Positions 22,290-33,177 of a stretch of DNA of 64,000 nucleotides are shown piece after piece. Under the pieces are notes generated by a model. That model saw nothing but the letters and a program-made list of their open reading frames with translations, was not told the DNA's origin and did no database searches. Numbering within the stretch: position 1 is the first letter of the stretch; every line of letters begins with the position of its first letter. The stretch comes from Bolinopsis microptera. Lineage: Eukaryota; Ctenophora; Tentaculata; Lobata; Bolinopsidae. The stretch is taken from positions 6,968,483-7,032,482 of the forward strand of contig NC_087077.1 in assembly GCF_026151205.1 (NCBI RefSeq). The letters are read 5' to 3'. A program made the position numbers and the translations under genes.

Positions 22290-23930
22290 AAAAAATTTTC
22301 GGGGCAAGGACAAAATGAAATTGCAGCATGTGCAAAATCGCGATTTTTTAATGTTTTACGTTTCCCGCGTCAAATTGCGATTTTATTCAGATCCTCCGCA
22401 TTTTCACGTATTTTTTATTCAAATCTGCGGGCTAGGGCTAAATATTACGTTTTCTATGAGCATATGAAACCAATCATCATGCATATACTAGGGGGTGCAC
22501 CATAAAAATAAACTTGCTCGGATTTTAAAAATTTTTGTACCATTGTTTTCTAGAGACTGTGAGAATTTTCACAATACCAAATTTGTCATACCTTTTTGAA
22601 AAGATCAGTGAGTTTCGCCTAGGTGCCATATTTGATGGTGCGCGGCTTTTGGAGCAAAATTTGCTGTAAAAGTCGCGTAATTTGACCAAATTTGACCAAA
22701 TTCGTTGATTTTTGTCGTATTATTTGGATATATCTTCAGTTCCTTGAATGAGATCATTCTGAAAATTTGCGACGACCTTCCAATAGGGCTTTCACAACTG
22801 TCCGAAAAATTTGGTGGATATCGGAGTTGATATAGTGATCAAAATGGGGCAAAATACGCTGCTTTTAGCTGTAACATAATGTCTGATGGTTGGATATGCT
22901 TTAAACTTTTCGGACACTTTCCTTGTAAGTCTATGAGTAAGCTTACCAATTTTTGTTGCAATCAGAGGTCGGGAAGGATACTTAATATCTATTTGTTTGA
23001 AGAAAATTGTGCTGGCCGAAATTAGCGCTAAAAAACCATCCTACAGTCGGCACGCGCGGCTCACTGTCGATGGCGCACTACCTACATATACACAGCCTTC
23101 CGAATGTAGGTACGGATTTCAGAAAACCGAAAATACATTTTCGGCTCTTAATGATCAAGTTAGCATGAAACATGAACAATAGTGGTTTCCAGAAAAACTT
23201 TAAACTTTGAAAATTTTTGAAAGGGAGGCTTCACATAGCCATGTGCCTACGCGTACTGCGTGACGCGCTTGTTTCACAAGTAGGATAGGCACATACAGAT
23301 CAGCACACATAAGATGGTACGTGTGCGCGCGCGCAGTGCTGACAATTGCGTCGTACTTAACTCCGTGTGCACGTACATCGTGTGCGATTATTTATACTTA
23401 TTGAAGGCTATAAATGCCTCTTGTTTATTTTAATTTGGTATTGTTCACTTTTAGACGATAAAATACAGGAATTGCGGTATAATAATACGAATAATTAAGA
23501 TTGTACGATCAAAATACATCACGAAACAGTATCAACTACCTCGCTACTTATCAACTTATACTATGTACTATGCGACAAAGATACACAAAGCAATATTTAT
23601 ATACTTATAGAATAAACGAAACACAGTATTCAGTATTTACTAGTACTACCCCGCTACTAGTAGTAGTACTACAACTTAATGCGACAAAGGTCAAAGATAT
23701 TGTATAAAATATAACTAAATAAACAATACGGTGCCCATGCCTGAGCTTTATAAAACTGGAAACACTTCTCAGATTAATTATTTTGCTTCTCAAAAACAAT
23801 TACAAACTAACAATTTTCGACGTTAAACAGCTACATTAAACATTAACATTACACTTCACAATCCGAAAGAAAGGGGCTCGTCGCTGCAGGCCTGACTTTG
23901 ACTTGATCCTGAAAAAGTACATGTCATTTA
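22290..23930. other. Unclassified repetitive sequence
   Basis: No gene is seen. A segment at about 23105-23185 (AAAACCGAAAA, then CATTTTCGGCTC, TAATGATCA and CATGAAACATGAA) recurs at about 31790-31855, so part of this stretch is a dispersed repeat. GCGC-alternating sequence lies at about 23320-23335. Confidence 0.4.
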
Positions 23931-23935
23931 GGTAC

Positions 23936-24510
23936 CGCGACAATTGTGAATTGACCCCTCGACAATTGACCCCCTATGTAATTACACTGGGGTCAATTGT
24001 CGCGAAATCTAGGGTTTAGTACGACAATTGGCCCCCCGAAAATTGACCCACCGACAATTGACCCCCTACCTATGTAATTAAACTAGGGTCAATTGTCGCG
24101 AAATCTAGGACTTAGTACGACAATTGACCCCCATGTAATTACACTGGGTCAATTAATCGGGTTAGGGTCATGGTCAGGGTCAGAGTCAGTGGTCAGGGTC
24201 AGGGTCAGGGTCAGGGTCAGGGTCAGGGTCAGGGTTAGGCCTAGGGTTAGGGTTAGGGTCCTGGGTCAGGGTCAGGGTCAGGGTCAGGGTCAGGGTCAGG
24301 GTCAGGGTCAGGGTCAGGGTCAGGGTCAGGGTCAAGGTCAGGGTCCTGGATCAGGGTCAGGGTCAGGGTCAGGGTCAGGGTCAGGGTCAGGGTCAGGGTC
24401 AGGGTCAGGGTCAGGGTCAGGGTCAGGGTCAGGGTCAGGGTCAGGGTTAATTGTATCAAATTATATTGTCGGGGGGTTAATTGTCGGGGGGTAAATTGTC
24501 GCCCACCCGT
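23936..24510 (+). repeat. (AGGGTC)n hexamer array with GACAATTGAC flanks
   Basis: The core 24164-24448 is dozens of copies of GGTCAG, interrupted by two CCTGG(G/A)TC breaks and by a short TTAGGG run at about 24231-24258. The left flank has three to four repeats of GACAATTGACCCCC / GGTCAATTGTCGCG in both orientations. The right flank has TTGTCGGGGGGTTAATTGTC. Open frames through the array are repeat artefacts. Confidence 0.85.
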
Positions 24511-24835
24511 CATTTAATGTAATTACATAATACAATATAATACATAATTTGGTTATGTAGACAGCATGAGAGTAGGCCTGGCCATCTCGAAGTGATAATA
24601 ATACATAATACAATGTAAATGTTGCTGTTACAAAATGTATAGCTAACATAAGCGAGCGTTCATGTATGACGTCAGCGACCGAGGGAAAAGGGTATTTGGA
24701 AATGCTGACGGTTGCTGACAGGAGGGGGAGGTATGAGCCTTGTTAACGTCAACAAAAATACGTGAATTCAAATCAATTTTATTAGCAATAAAACGTCACT
24801 AATTTCCTTAAAATTAGTACTCTAACTGAACTCTG

Positions 24836-26110
24836 GTGACCAACTGCTTAAATCAGTCACACACTAATTTTCCCTGCCTCATGCCTACTACTGGAAACTG
24901 TATCTCCAGACAAGTGTCAGACGTTACTATGCATTGGTTGCTCTTCAAAAAGGTTAGCAAAAAGATAAAGAGTGCGACCCTGATAAACTTTTGGGAGAGA
25001 TTCATCGACGACATATTTGGAGTGTGGATGGGGACAGCGGGACAATTTACAATGTTTGTCGAATTGTTGAACAAACTGGCTAAATCAAACTGGCAGAACC
25101 ATATAGAATCAAGGTTATCTTTTTAGACCTTACCTTGAGCTTGGACTCAGAAAATCAGATCTGGTACAAGCTATTTAGAAAGGAAACAGATGCTAGGAAC
25201 TACTTGAGATCAGATACATATGTAGTTTCCAACCCCACCATGTGTAGAGGACCTGGGCGAACTAAAGGAGGATCTTGCCAGATGCGGACACAACAACAAC
25301 GGTGACAAACTAGAAGAAATCGAGCCGAAAGCAATACAGAGGTCTATTGAGAACCCAGGAAATCCAACCAGAGACACTGAGGATAAGACACAACAGAGCC
25401 TCGTATTTTCCGTACAACACTCTTGATAACATTAGTCTTACAAAGTTGGTTAAGAACTTAATCTGGTCATTAAGCTACTAGGTTAATGTTATGTGGGGAT
25501 GTACGGATAGTATTTGCCACTAGGAAACACCCTTCAATCGGTAATACACTAGAAAAGAATCGACAACTGGGACAACTGGAAACCCTTGATGTAGGACAAT
25601 TACAGAGGTGTAATGGACCTAGCTGCAAAATTTGCCCCGTCCTCTTTGACAAGGACTCAAAAGATCATGGGGGGGGGGGGGGGGGGGCCAATGACTACCA
25701 ATAGAGACTTTTGGGGACTAATGGGGACTAAAAATCATGGGGACTAGAGGTCAACTCGTTGACGTAATTCACCATTTGTCCCCATAAGTCCCCAGAATTT
25801 TTGACAGTTATTTATGGTTTTCAAGTTAGTTTAATAACGATACGATCGAGATGTTTTGTCCAAGATAAGAGTAGGATAAATCTAAATGGGGACTAATGGA
25901 GACTTTTGGGGACTAAAAATCATCTAAATGGGGACTAATGGAGACTTTTGGGGACTAAAAATCATGGGGACTCTGGGTAAAATCGTTGACGTAATTCCCC
26001 AAGTCCCCAAAAGTAGTCATTGGCCCCCCCCCCCCCCCCCGATCATGGTCAACAACATAGAACTGGTGCTAGACGGAACTCTAAAATGCAAGGACAAGCA
26101 TGTTATCTAC
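24836..26110 (+). pseudogene. Penelope-like element fragment, decayed
   Basis: Broken frames carry FWERFIDDIFGVW (24990-25026, reverse transcriptase catalytic region), a FRKETDARNYLRSDTYVV segment, RIVFATRKHPSIGNTLEKNR, and GPSCKICPVLFDKDSKDHG. After an insertion comes LKCKDKHVIYLI. The order matches Penelope-like elements: reverse transcriptase, Cys-containing linker, then the start of a GIY-YIG domain. It is split by the hAT-like element at 25663-26048 and cut off at about 26120 by another small inverted-repeat element. Multiple frameshifts make it non-functional. Confidence 0.6.
25663..26048. mobile_element. hAT-like MITE with G17/C17 ends
   Basis: The element body is 25671-26040. It begins with 17 G and ends with 17 C, flanked by the 8-bp direct repeat GATCATGG (25663-25670 and 26041-26048). 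Inside the homopolymers the ends share GGCCAATGACTAC and TTTTGGGGACT in inverted orientation. Repeated motifs TGGGGACTAAAAATCATG occur inside. No transposase. The 8-bp target duplication points to hAT. Confidence 0.8.
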
Positions 26111-26120
26111 CTTATTGGTC

Positions 26121-26232
26121 ATAATTATCACGGACATTACTTTCACACTGAAGACCTCAGCGTGAATTATTATGTCCGTGAAAATAATGTCTGTGGTATT
26201 AAGGTCCGTGAATAATAAAGTCCGATAATTAT
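26121..26232. repeat. 112-bp inverted-repeat element
   Basis: The ends ATAATTATC(A)CGGAC are inverted relative to each other. The interior repeats GTCCGTGAA-like units three to four times. It ends the Penelope-like fragment abruptly. Confidence 0.5.
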
Positions 26233-26489
26233 TTCCATTAATTTTAGTGTGCGTCCCACATAGGCGTAGATATGTCTGTAGCCGATTACTATATTAGCTA
26301 ATTAGTATACTAGGACAAATATAATCACTCCTCAGTCACATTCTAGAGTTCAGAAAAAGAGTAAAAAACTGAATATTATAAACTGGAGTTATTTCAATTT
26401 TAAAGAAGACATTTTGGCTAGTATCCCGAACCGAGATATTATATGTGCAATTTTTTTCATGGAAGCCTTTTTACTTAGTATCCACTACA

Positions 26490-26560
26490 GGCACGTAGCC
26501 AGGATTTTTCTTTGGGGGGCCCTTTGCGAGCGGAGCGAGCCGACCCGTTCAATCCAGCTG
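26490..26560. repeat. MITE-like end fragment
   Basis: The sequence CACGTAGCCAGGATTTTTCT followed by a G-run and GCGAGCGGAGCGAGCCGAC resembles the termini of abundant invertebrate MITEs. Only one end is seen. Confidence 0.35.
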
Positions 26561-26762
26561 CACAACAAAATTTGTTGTTTTCTTGATTTTTTATGTATGG
26601 TGTAAAACAGTGTAGAGAAGTGTACGATCGAAGAATATTTCCAGATTTAAACATGTAACAATTGTTGTTTAAATGCTACCTGAAGCTGTTCAAATGAAAT
26701 TGAACTGGGAGAATCGAGAAGATTACAAGTCACAGCTACGTACAACAATCAGGGTCAGGAAT

Positions 26763-27314
26763 GAAAAGGGATACGTAGATAGAGTTCCTTATAATCCCTG
26801 ACTACGACAGGGAGCTGAAGGCAGATCTGGGAGGGTCTGGGCACAATATTATATTGCTATTATATTATCATCTGCACACTTATACTTTAACTTAGCTTAA
26901 ACTAATTACAACACTACAAATCCATTACATTTATTGAGGATATGAGTATGACGTAGTTATGTCGATACGTTATTCAACTATTTATTTCTATTAGAATCTG
27001 TCTTCACTAAGTCTATTTAGAGACAATCAGAAATTTGAATCATTTATCAAGACATTATACTTATACATCACAAAACCTCCGACTTGATTTACAACTTAAC
27101 TTCACAAACACTAATCATATAATACAAACTTACTCTGTCGGTTATCATACTATAATTCAAGGCAACATTAGCGTCCGTGAATTGATCTCTGCAGGAGCCC
27201 TCCCTTACTAAAACTTGTGTCTTCATCTGCCGTATTACTTGGGAATATCGCCGGTCTCAGCTTCAAACATAAAGGTATGATATTCAATAGATGCCGCTCT
27301 GCAAACTTCACCTG
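26763..27314. repeat. 0.55-kb tandem duplication, unit 1
   Basis: Nearly identical to unit 2 (27315-27856), spacing 552 bp. The unit holds, on the plus strand, the dispersed 45-bp core at about 26898-26938, and on the minus strand an exon-like open frame (about 27312-27172): acceptor TTTTCAG, then VKFAERHLLNIIPLCLKLRP ... SKGGLLQRSIHGR and a stop. Confidence 0.8.
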
Positions 27315-28660
27315 AAAAGGGATAAGTAGATAGAGCTCCTTATAATCCCTGACTACGACAGGGAGCTGAAGGCAGATCTGGGAGGGTCTGGGCACAATAT
27401 TATATTGCTATATTATCATCTGCACACTTATTCTTAGTTTTAAACTAATTACAACACTACAAATCCATTACATTTATTGAGGATATGAGTATGACGTAGT
27501 TATGTCGATACGTTATTCAACTATTTATTTCTATTAGAATCTGTCTTCACTAAGTCTATTTAGAGACAATCAGAAATTTGAATCATTTATCAAGACATTA
27601 TACTTATACATCACAAAACCTCCGACTTGATTTACAACTTAACTTCACAAACACTAATCATATAATACAAACTTACTCTGTCGGTTATCATACTATAATT
27701 TAAGGCAACATTAGCGTCCGTGAATTGATCTCTGCAGGAGCCCTCCCTTACTAAAACTTGTGTCTTCATCTGCCGTATTACTTGGGAATATCGCCGGTCT
27801 CAGCTTCAAACATAAAGGTATGATATTTAATAGACGCCGCTCTGCAAACGTCACCTTATCACCTACCTGAAACAGATTTTAAGATAAGCAACTAAATAAA
27901 GATTCGTTGAGATTCTGAGTTTCTGCCCTGACGGCTAACCAAATAAAATTTGGTTTAAGATATTTACCTTCTTTCAGATTTCTTTTTTAGACTGAACTAA
28001 ACTTTAAACGATAACCTCTGAATGATCTGAACAACTAACTTTAAGGACATCGATCCTAAGAAATGGCCGTTTTTAAAAGCATTAAAAAATTTCAAAGGGT
28101 CTACACAATGTCAATAACGCGCGGCCGGCTGGCGCTAGATATTGTAAAAGGCTTACGATTTTTTCCTTTATTCATCAGAAAGTCAATGTGGCAGACATAA
28201 AGAGCTAAAACTCTGTCAAAGCTTCTAGATCAATCTTTCGATACTGTTTAGGCGGGAACTACAGGAGGTGCTATTTTCAGGTCCGTCTAGATCTCTGATA
28301 GGAAAAGTTAGTGGATCACTGGATCCGTCCCTGAAGTGAAACAAATGTTACTATCTTGCAAATGTTAACCATTTTATTTCGATTAGAATCGAATTTAACA
28401 TACTTAAACTTGATATGATGTAATAATGAGGTACGTGTAAAAATCAAGGGTATCCCTCGAGCCAGTTCAGCTTGTGTAGTATAACAAAATAAATAGGGAA
28501 AAATAAGGGAGAGTACCTGGTGCCATGCTGTGTCAACAGAAGCGCTGAGGATAAATTCAGTGAGCATTAGTTGGAAAGGATTGTCATCAGTTACTGTGTG
28601 AGTTAGTGTTGTGGTGGACGAAAGGATAAGCCGCTGATCAGGGATATAGGCCCCTCCTCA
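27172..28660 (-). CDS. Candidate partial gene with duplicated terminal exon
   Basis: A minus-strand open frame at about 28655-28519 reads YIPDQRLILSSTTTL ... NPFQLMLTEFILSASVDTAW, then HQ, and ends at a GTACTC donor in phase 0. The next phase-0 acceptor on that strand leads into VGDKVTFAERR... (unit 2, about 27868-27710), and a second acceptor leads into VKFAERH... (unit 1, about 27312-27172). The two possible terminal exons are almost identical. I do not recognise the protein. The upstream edge of the 28.6-kb exon is unclear because a TGA lies just ahead. A further open minus frame at 28853-29107 (SDIYFAPKPSFSSDKARFAM ...) may be another exon. This is a hypothesis, not an established gene. 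Confidence 0.25.
27315..27856. repeat. 0.55-kb tandem duplication, unit 2
   Basis: Second unit, with the 45-bp core at about 27431-27480. The exon-like minus frame is conserved (VTFAERRLLNIIPLCLKLRP ... SIHGR, stop near 27710). Its acceptor is TGTTTCAG at about 27869, followed by VGDK. Few differences separate the units, so the duplication is recent. Confidence 0.8.
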
Positions 28661-29171
28661 CGAACTCTCTGCTGTGTTGGCGCAACGAGTGAGACTTTGG
28701 GGTGGTCAAAAGATGTGATGGTCCCGTCAAGTCTTGGCGAAACTCAACATAGGTCAGATAGGTAGAAAACAATGCCATTGGAAAACTCTATCCAATGCAA
28801 TAGTCACATTATAGTCATTTCTAGAAGAAGAAAAAAACCTGGTTAATGTTGTTTAATGTGAGAGAATAAGATAAAAGAGTCGACCAATTTTTGTCAGTGT
28901 AAATATTGTCAAACAGCGGGCTCCAAAATCGTCTAGGGGGAAAGAGCCCTGAATATCAGCTATCTGCCTTAGTACCTTGGCTCTAAAGTCTAAATTATGC
29001 AGCGATGACGACATAAAAAGTCGCTGTATCATGGCAAATCTTGCTTTGTCAGAACTAAAAGAAGGTTTAGGAGCAAAGTAAATATCAGACTTAAGATATG
29101 AAAGCACAGAAAGACTGAGTCAAATGTACAATTGTAGCTGCTGTCAGCTATTCTGCATCAAATAAAATATT

Positions 29172-29726
29172 AAGGGGCCATCTACTTAGGACGTCCAGCA
29201 AAAAGGGAGGGGGAGGTGGTTTTGGAATTTCGGACAAATCCGGACAGTGATAGGGAGTGGTTTCTGAAAATCCGGACGTCCGGAAATTTTGGCAGAATTA
29301 ACGAAAAAGTCGCATTTATTTCAACTCTTTGACACTAATTACTCAGTAAGTTTAGATCCCTGTATTTTGAACGAGAAGTCGTTTCCCAGAGCAGCTCATG
29401 AGAGCTGAGACACAACTCGCATATTCTGCTACTGCCTTAAAACTTATTCCATTGGATGGCTACCTACTTAAGTACCTTAATGTAACTGTGCTAAACTTGT
29501 TCGACACTAAATGTATTATTGTCTATTCTAAGTGACTACACATTTTATTAACAATGAATTTGAGTTGTATTGGTTTTATTTGTACTCTTTAAAGTAGCTG
29601 GAAATCCGGACGTCCGGGGGAGGGGGTTTGAAAATTCGGACACACCCGGACAGGGGGAGGGGGTGCTCCCCGAGGGTGGTCTGAAAATCTGCAATTTTGA
29701 CGGACGTCCCAAGTAGATGGCCCCTA
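29172..29726. mobile_element. MITE with AGGGGCCATCTACTT ends
   Basis: The ends are inverted repeats: AGGGGCCATCTACTTAGGAC at about 29173 and the reverse complement of AGGGGCCATCTACTTGGGAC at about 29706-29725. G-rich subterminal blocks (GGGAGGGGGAGG) with TCCGGACGTCCGG palindromes sit on both sides. AT-rich bases TTA/TAA flank the element. Roughly 250 bp of unrelated interior, no transposase. Confidence 0.7.
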
Positions 29727-30090
29727 AAGTCTAAACAAAAGTTCTCAAAACGTACACAACGAGAGAGTGTCGACCTACATGTCAATGAAACAGACTGTTT
29801 CACTGTTTGAGACAACACGTGTGTTTGCGCGCAATTCTGGAATAATCCGAGAGATGAACTGTAGCGAGTGTAACTTTAGTGTGCAGATGAGTGTGTACTT
29901 CGATGTATACTATTTCTGCACGTACAGGATCCTTTGTAAGGGGTCATTCACATATTTAGTTATCACTCACTTTGCTAACCAATACAGCAATACTGGGGTA
30001 GGTTCACTGATAGTGTTTCTCAGAGATATAGATGGCTGTAAATTATGCTAATAAATATATAAAAATAAATATGGTCAAATGTGAAATGTT

Positions 30091-30340
30091 AAACAATGAG
30101 ATGATTTAAGAGAAGCAAATATTAGTGGACTGAAATTATAATCTGATAAAGTGCAGCTGTGAACTCAAATGTATAAAACAAACTCACAATTCGGATCGAA
30201 CAGTTTAAAATGAAACACAATAAGACAGAGTAATTGGTAAAATGTTAAACAATAAGCTGTTTTAAGACAAGAAAATATTAGTCGACTGAAATTATGATCT
30301 GATAAAGTGCAATGTGAACTCAAATGTATAAAACAACAGA
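30091..30340 (+). repeat. 157-bp-spaced direct repeat
   Basis: The block CTGAAATTATAATCTGATAA ... AACTCAAATGTATAAAACAA at 30091-30182 is repeated with differences at 30248-30337. It leads into the 230-bp array. Confidence 0.65.
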
Positions 30341-30377
30341 TCGAACAGTATACAATAGTACATTTAACAAATGTACT

Positions 30378-31520
30378 ATTGCAAATGACAAAAGTGTAAT
30401 AAGGTAACTGGTAACAAGTCTGCTGGTTATTCAAAATTTAACATTAAAATATGTCCCGGCCCTTTGAATCATCCACCGAATGATCAACTGAATGATTGCA
30501 ACAGACAAAGAAACAAGCAAAATTTGTTAAATGGAGTGCATGATCAAAGAAGGTATATTAGCTCCCTACAAAAATCTAATCCAATGAGAAAATAAATCTA
30601 AAGTCCAATTGCAAATGACAAAAGTGTGGTAAGGTAACTGCAGGTAACAAGTCTGCTGGTTATTGAGAATTTAACATTAAAATATGTCCCGGCCCTTTGA
30701 ATCATCCGCCGAATGATCAACTGAATGATTGAAACAAACAAAGGAACAAGCAAAATTTGTTAAATGGAGTGCATGATCAAAGAAGGTATATTAGCTCCCT
30801 ACAAAAATCTAATCCAATGAAAAAATAAATCCAAAGTCCAATTGCAAATGACAAAAGTGTAGCAAGGTAACTGCAGGTAACAAGTCTGCTGGTTATTGAG
30901 AATTTAACATTAAAATATGTCCCGGCCCTTTGAATCATCCGCCGAATGATCAACCGAATGATTGCAACAGACAAAGAAACAAGCAAAATTTGTTAAATGG
31001 AGTGCATGATCAAAGAAGGTATATTAGCTCCCTACAAAAATCTAATCCAATGAGAAAATAAATCTAAAGTCCAATTGCAAATGACAAAAGTGTAGCAAGG
31101 TAACTGGTAACAAGTCTGCTGGTTATTCAAAATTTAACATTAAAATATGTCCCGGCCCTTTGAATCATCCGCCGAATGATCAACTGAATGATTGCAACAA
31201 ACAAAGGAACAAGCAAAATTTGTTAAATGGAGTGCATGATCAAAGAAGGTATATTAGCTCCCTACAAAAATCTAATCCAATGAGAAAATAAATCTAAAGT
31301 CCAATTGCAAATGACAAAAGTGTAGCAAGGTAACTGGTAACAAGTCTGCTGGTTATTGAGAATTTAACATTAAAATATGTCCCGGCCCTTTGAATCATCC
31401 GCCGAATGATCAACTGAATGATTGCAACAAACAAAGGAACAAGCAAAATTTGTTAAATGGAGTGCATGATCAAAGAAGGTATATTAGCTCTCTACAAAAA
31501 TCAAATCCAATGAGAAAATA
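30378..31520 (+). repeat. 230-233-bp satellite array, five units
   Basis: Units start at about 30378, 30608, 30841, 31074 and 31304 (ATTGCAAATGACAAAAGTGT). Each holds AATATGTCCCGGCCCTTTGA, the near-palindrome CATCCGCCGAATGATCAACT and GGTATATTAGCTCCCTAC. Units differ by a few substitutions and a 3-bp indel. Open frames across it repeat in each unit and are not convincing as proteins. Confidence 0.9.
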
Positions 31521-31607
31521 TTGTTTTCCGATATTACAATCACAATCCACGGACATGACTAAAAATGACTGACACGTCCCGCGCGGCATCAGAAATATGG
31601 GAGGAAA

Positions 31608-31710
31608 TCTGGCACCACGATTTGTGGTGCCAGTTTGTGGCCATGGATAGAGCCCTCTTTGCCGCCTCCGGCGGTCGCGCGCTACTGCAAGCGAGAGGGC
31701 TCTGGTTAGA
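31608..31710. other. GC-rich double hairpin beside the satellite
   Basis: Two strong foldbacks lie together: CTGGCACCAC-GATTT-GTGGTGCCAG at 31610-31634, and AGAGCCCTCT ... AGAGGGCTCT at about 31649-31704 with an inner CGCC-TCC-GGCG. Base composition is far more GC-rich than the surroundings. It could be a structured RNA or a transposon end. Confidence 0.6.
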
Positions 31711-31779
31711 GCAAAAGGGAGGCCTAGGCTTTCAGAAATTGCACTACAAAGGGGAACCCTCGAGTCCAAAATCGTATAG

Positions 31780-31860
31780 GGGTAGGTGCAGACTTCGAAA
31801 ACCGAAAAAATATTTTCGGCTCATAATGATCAGGGTTGCATGAGCATGAAACATGAATTG
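31780..31860 (+). repeat. Dispersed repeat shared with 23105-23185
   Basis: The blocks CGAAAACCGAAAAA, ATTTTCGGCTC, TAATGATCA and CATGAAACATGAA occur in the same order and spacing as near 23.1 kb. Confidence 0.6.
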
Positions 31861-32104
31861 ACCAGTGATTAGTTGCTGATGTGATTCATAGATTGATACA
31901 TTTCACATGAAAACTGTGTACATCTTAACTCTAAATTTTGAACATGATCTTTAAAATTCTCCGTTCGATTCGTGGATCACATTAGGGACGAGAACTTTTG
32001 CTAATCGGGATGGATCTCGTATCAAGGGACGTGAGACTTGCGTGTCGGAGGCATTGAGGACATTAGTATCTCATTATATCAACATGCCTGCCTATCCTGC
32101 TTAG

Positions 32105-32900
32105 GTCGATCCAGATGAACTCTGGAACGAGTTTCGCGGCAGTGCTTTCCTCCATTTATCTCTAGCACTTATGAGCAAACGTAACTTATCAGGATCCAAT
32201 CCAGTATCTTGTTGTAGGATGTCCGGAAAGGTCTCATGAGGTCGTTCTCGATACTAATGGCCATTATACGATGGTTTCCAGAAAAGGAGTTGCTGAGCAG
32301 ATTGGACATTGGTCCTGTGTTAACAGGTAAAGATTTCGTTCAAAACGAAGTCTACGTCTTTTTACGGTATCTGTCACCGGTGGAATATTTCCGTAAAGAA
32401 CGGATTTAGGTGTGTGTGATTTCCACCATATGCCAAAGACCCTTTGTAGCATTCTTGTATAGACACTGTCTAGTGCTCTAGTGTCAGCCTTCTTAAGAGT
32501 TCACGTTTCTGTGCCATACAGGAGAACAGGTGCTACGCAGCTGCAGTGGCGCACTGTTGCCTATTGGCGCCCCCCTGAAAAAGTGCCCCCTCTGTTGGCG
32601 CCCCCTCCCTTTTTGGCGCACCTCCTTAAAACTGGACAAATTATATGATTTTAGAGGATACGCCAGTAAAATCTCTAAAAAATCGTGTTTCTAGAGCAAA
32701 ACGAGCAGTTTTAGTACTGTAGTTAAGTTTTTCCAAATTGTCCCACATTCAAGTGACGATTTGGCGCCCCCCTAAGATGGCAGCCCCCCACACAGTAGGA
32801 TCGGTAGGGCCCTTCAATACGCCACTGCTGGCGCGGTTCTAAAAATCTTGGTCTTGATCTTCCTAGATTGCGTCTCTGTTAGATGAAACTATGTAAGATC
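32105..32900 (-). pseudogene. RTE-type LINE C-terminal fragment
   Basis: The minus frames read IKTKIFRTA (about 32860-32831), then after a MITE VAPVLLYGTET, ALDSVYTRMLQRVFGIWWK, LYGNIPPVTDTVKRRRLRF and a degraded LLQQDTGLDPDKLRLLISAR ending. This is the usual post-reverse-transcriptase region of RTE-type LINEs (VLLYGCETW ... TRMLR ... W..H ... LYG..P.I..TI..RRLRF). Stops and frameshifts make it a relic. The MITE at 32541-32830 is inserted in it. Confidence 0.65.
32541..32830. mobile_element. MITE with GCAGTGGCG ends
   Basis: It starts TGCAGTGGCGCA and ends ACGCCACTGCTG, which are inverted relative to each other. Repeated GGCGCCCCC blocks lie near both ends. No coding capacity. It interrupts the RTE-type fragment. 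I could not settle a target duplication. Confidence 0.55.
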
Positions 32901-33177
32901 CTAACTATCGAACATGCCTACCTTCTCTAAATTCATCTCTGATGGAACAGTTGCTTGAATTTGGAAAGGTCTTAACATCTTGGCACACCTGTGCATTTTA
33001 AGTTGTTGTGCCACTATAATCTATAAGTTTAAATTATTATTATTATTATAAAGGGTCTCAATAAGAGGTCTCGACTGCCTAGGCGTCAGACCTTGGCAGT
33101 CGGTAGTTTTCCTCTGGCCCGGGATCAGCTGACCCTAGGGACCAGAGGATAAAGGTGTAGAAACTATATGTATCTAC

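Noticed and set aside
24093-24513. Gly-Ser, Leu-Thr and Asp-Pro repeat frames
   Set aside because: Translation of the AGGGTC hexamer array.
30378-31520. CRISPR-like spaced repeats
   Set aside because: Units are tandem 230-bp satellites without unique spacers, in an animal genome.
31470-31843. Frames across the GC-rich hairpins
   Set aside because: Arg-rich translation of structured GC-rich DNA; both strands are open because of composition.
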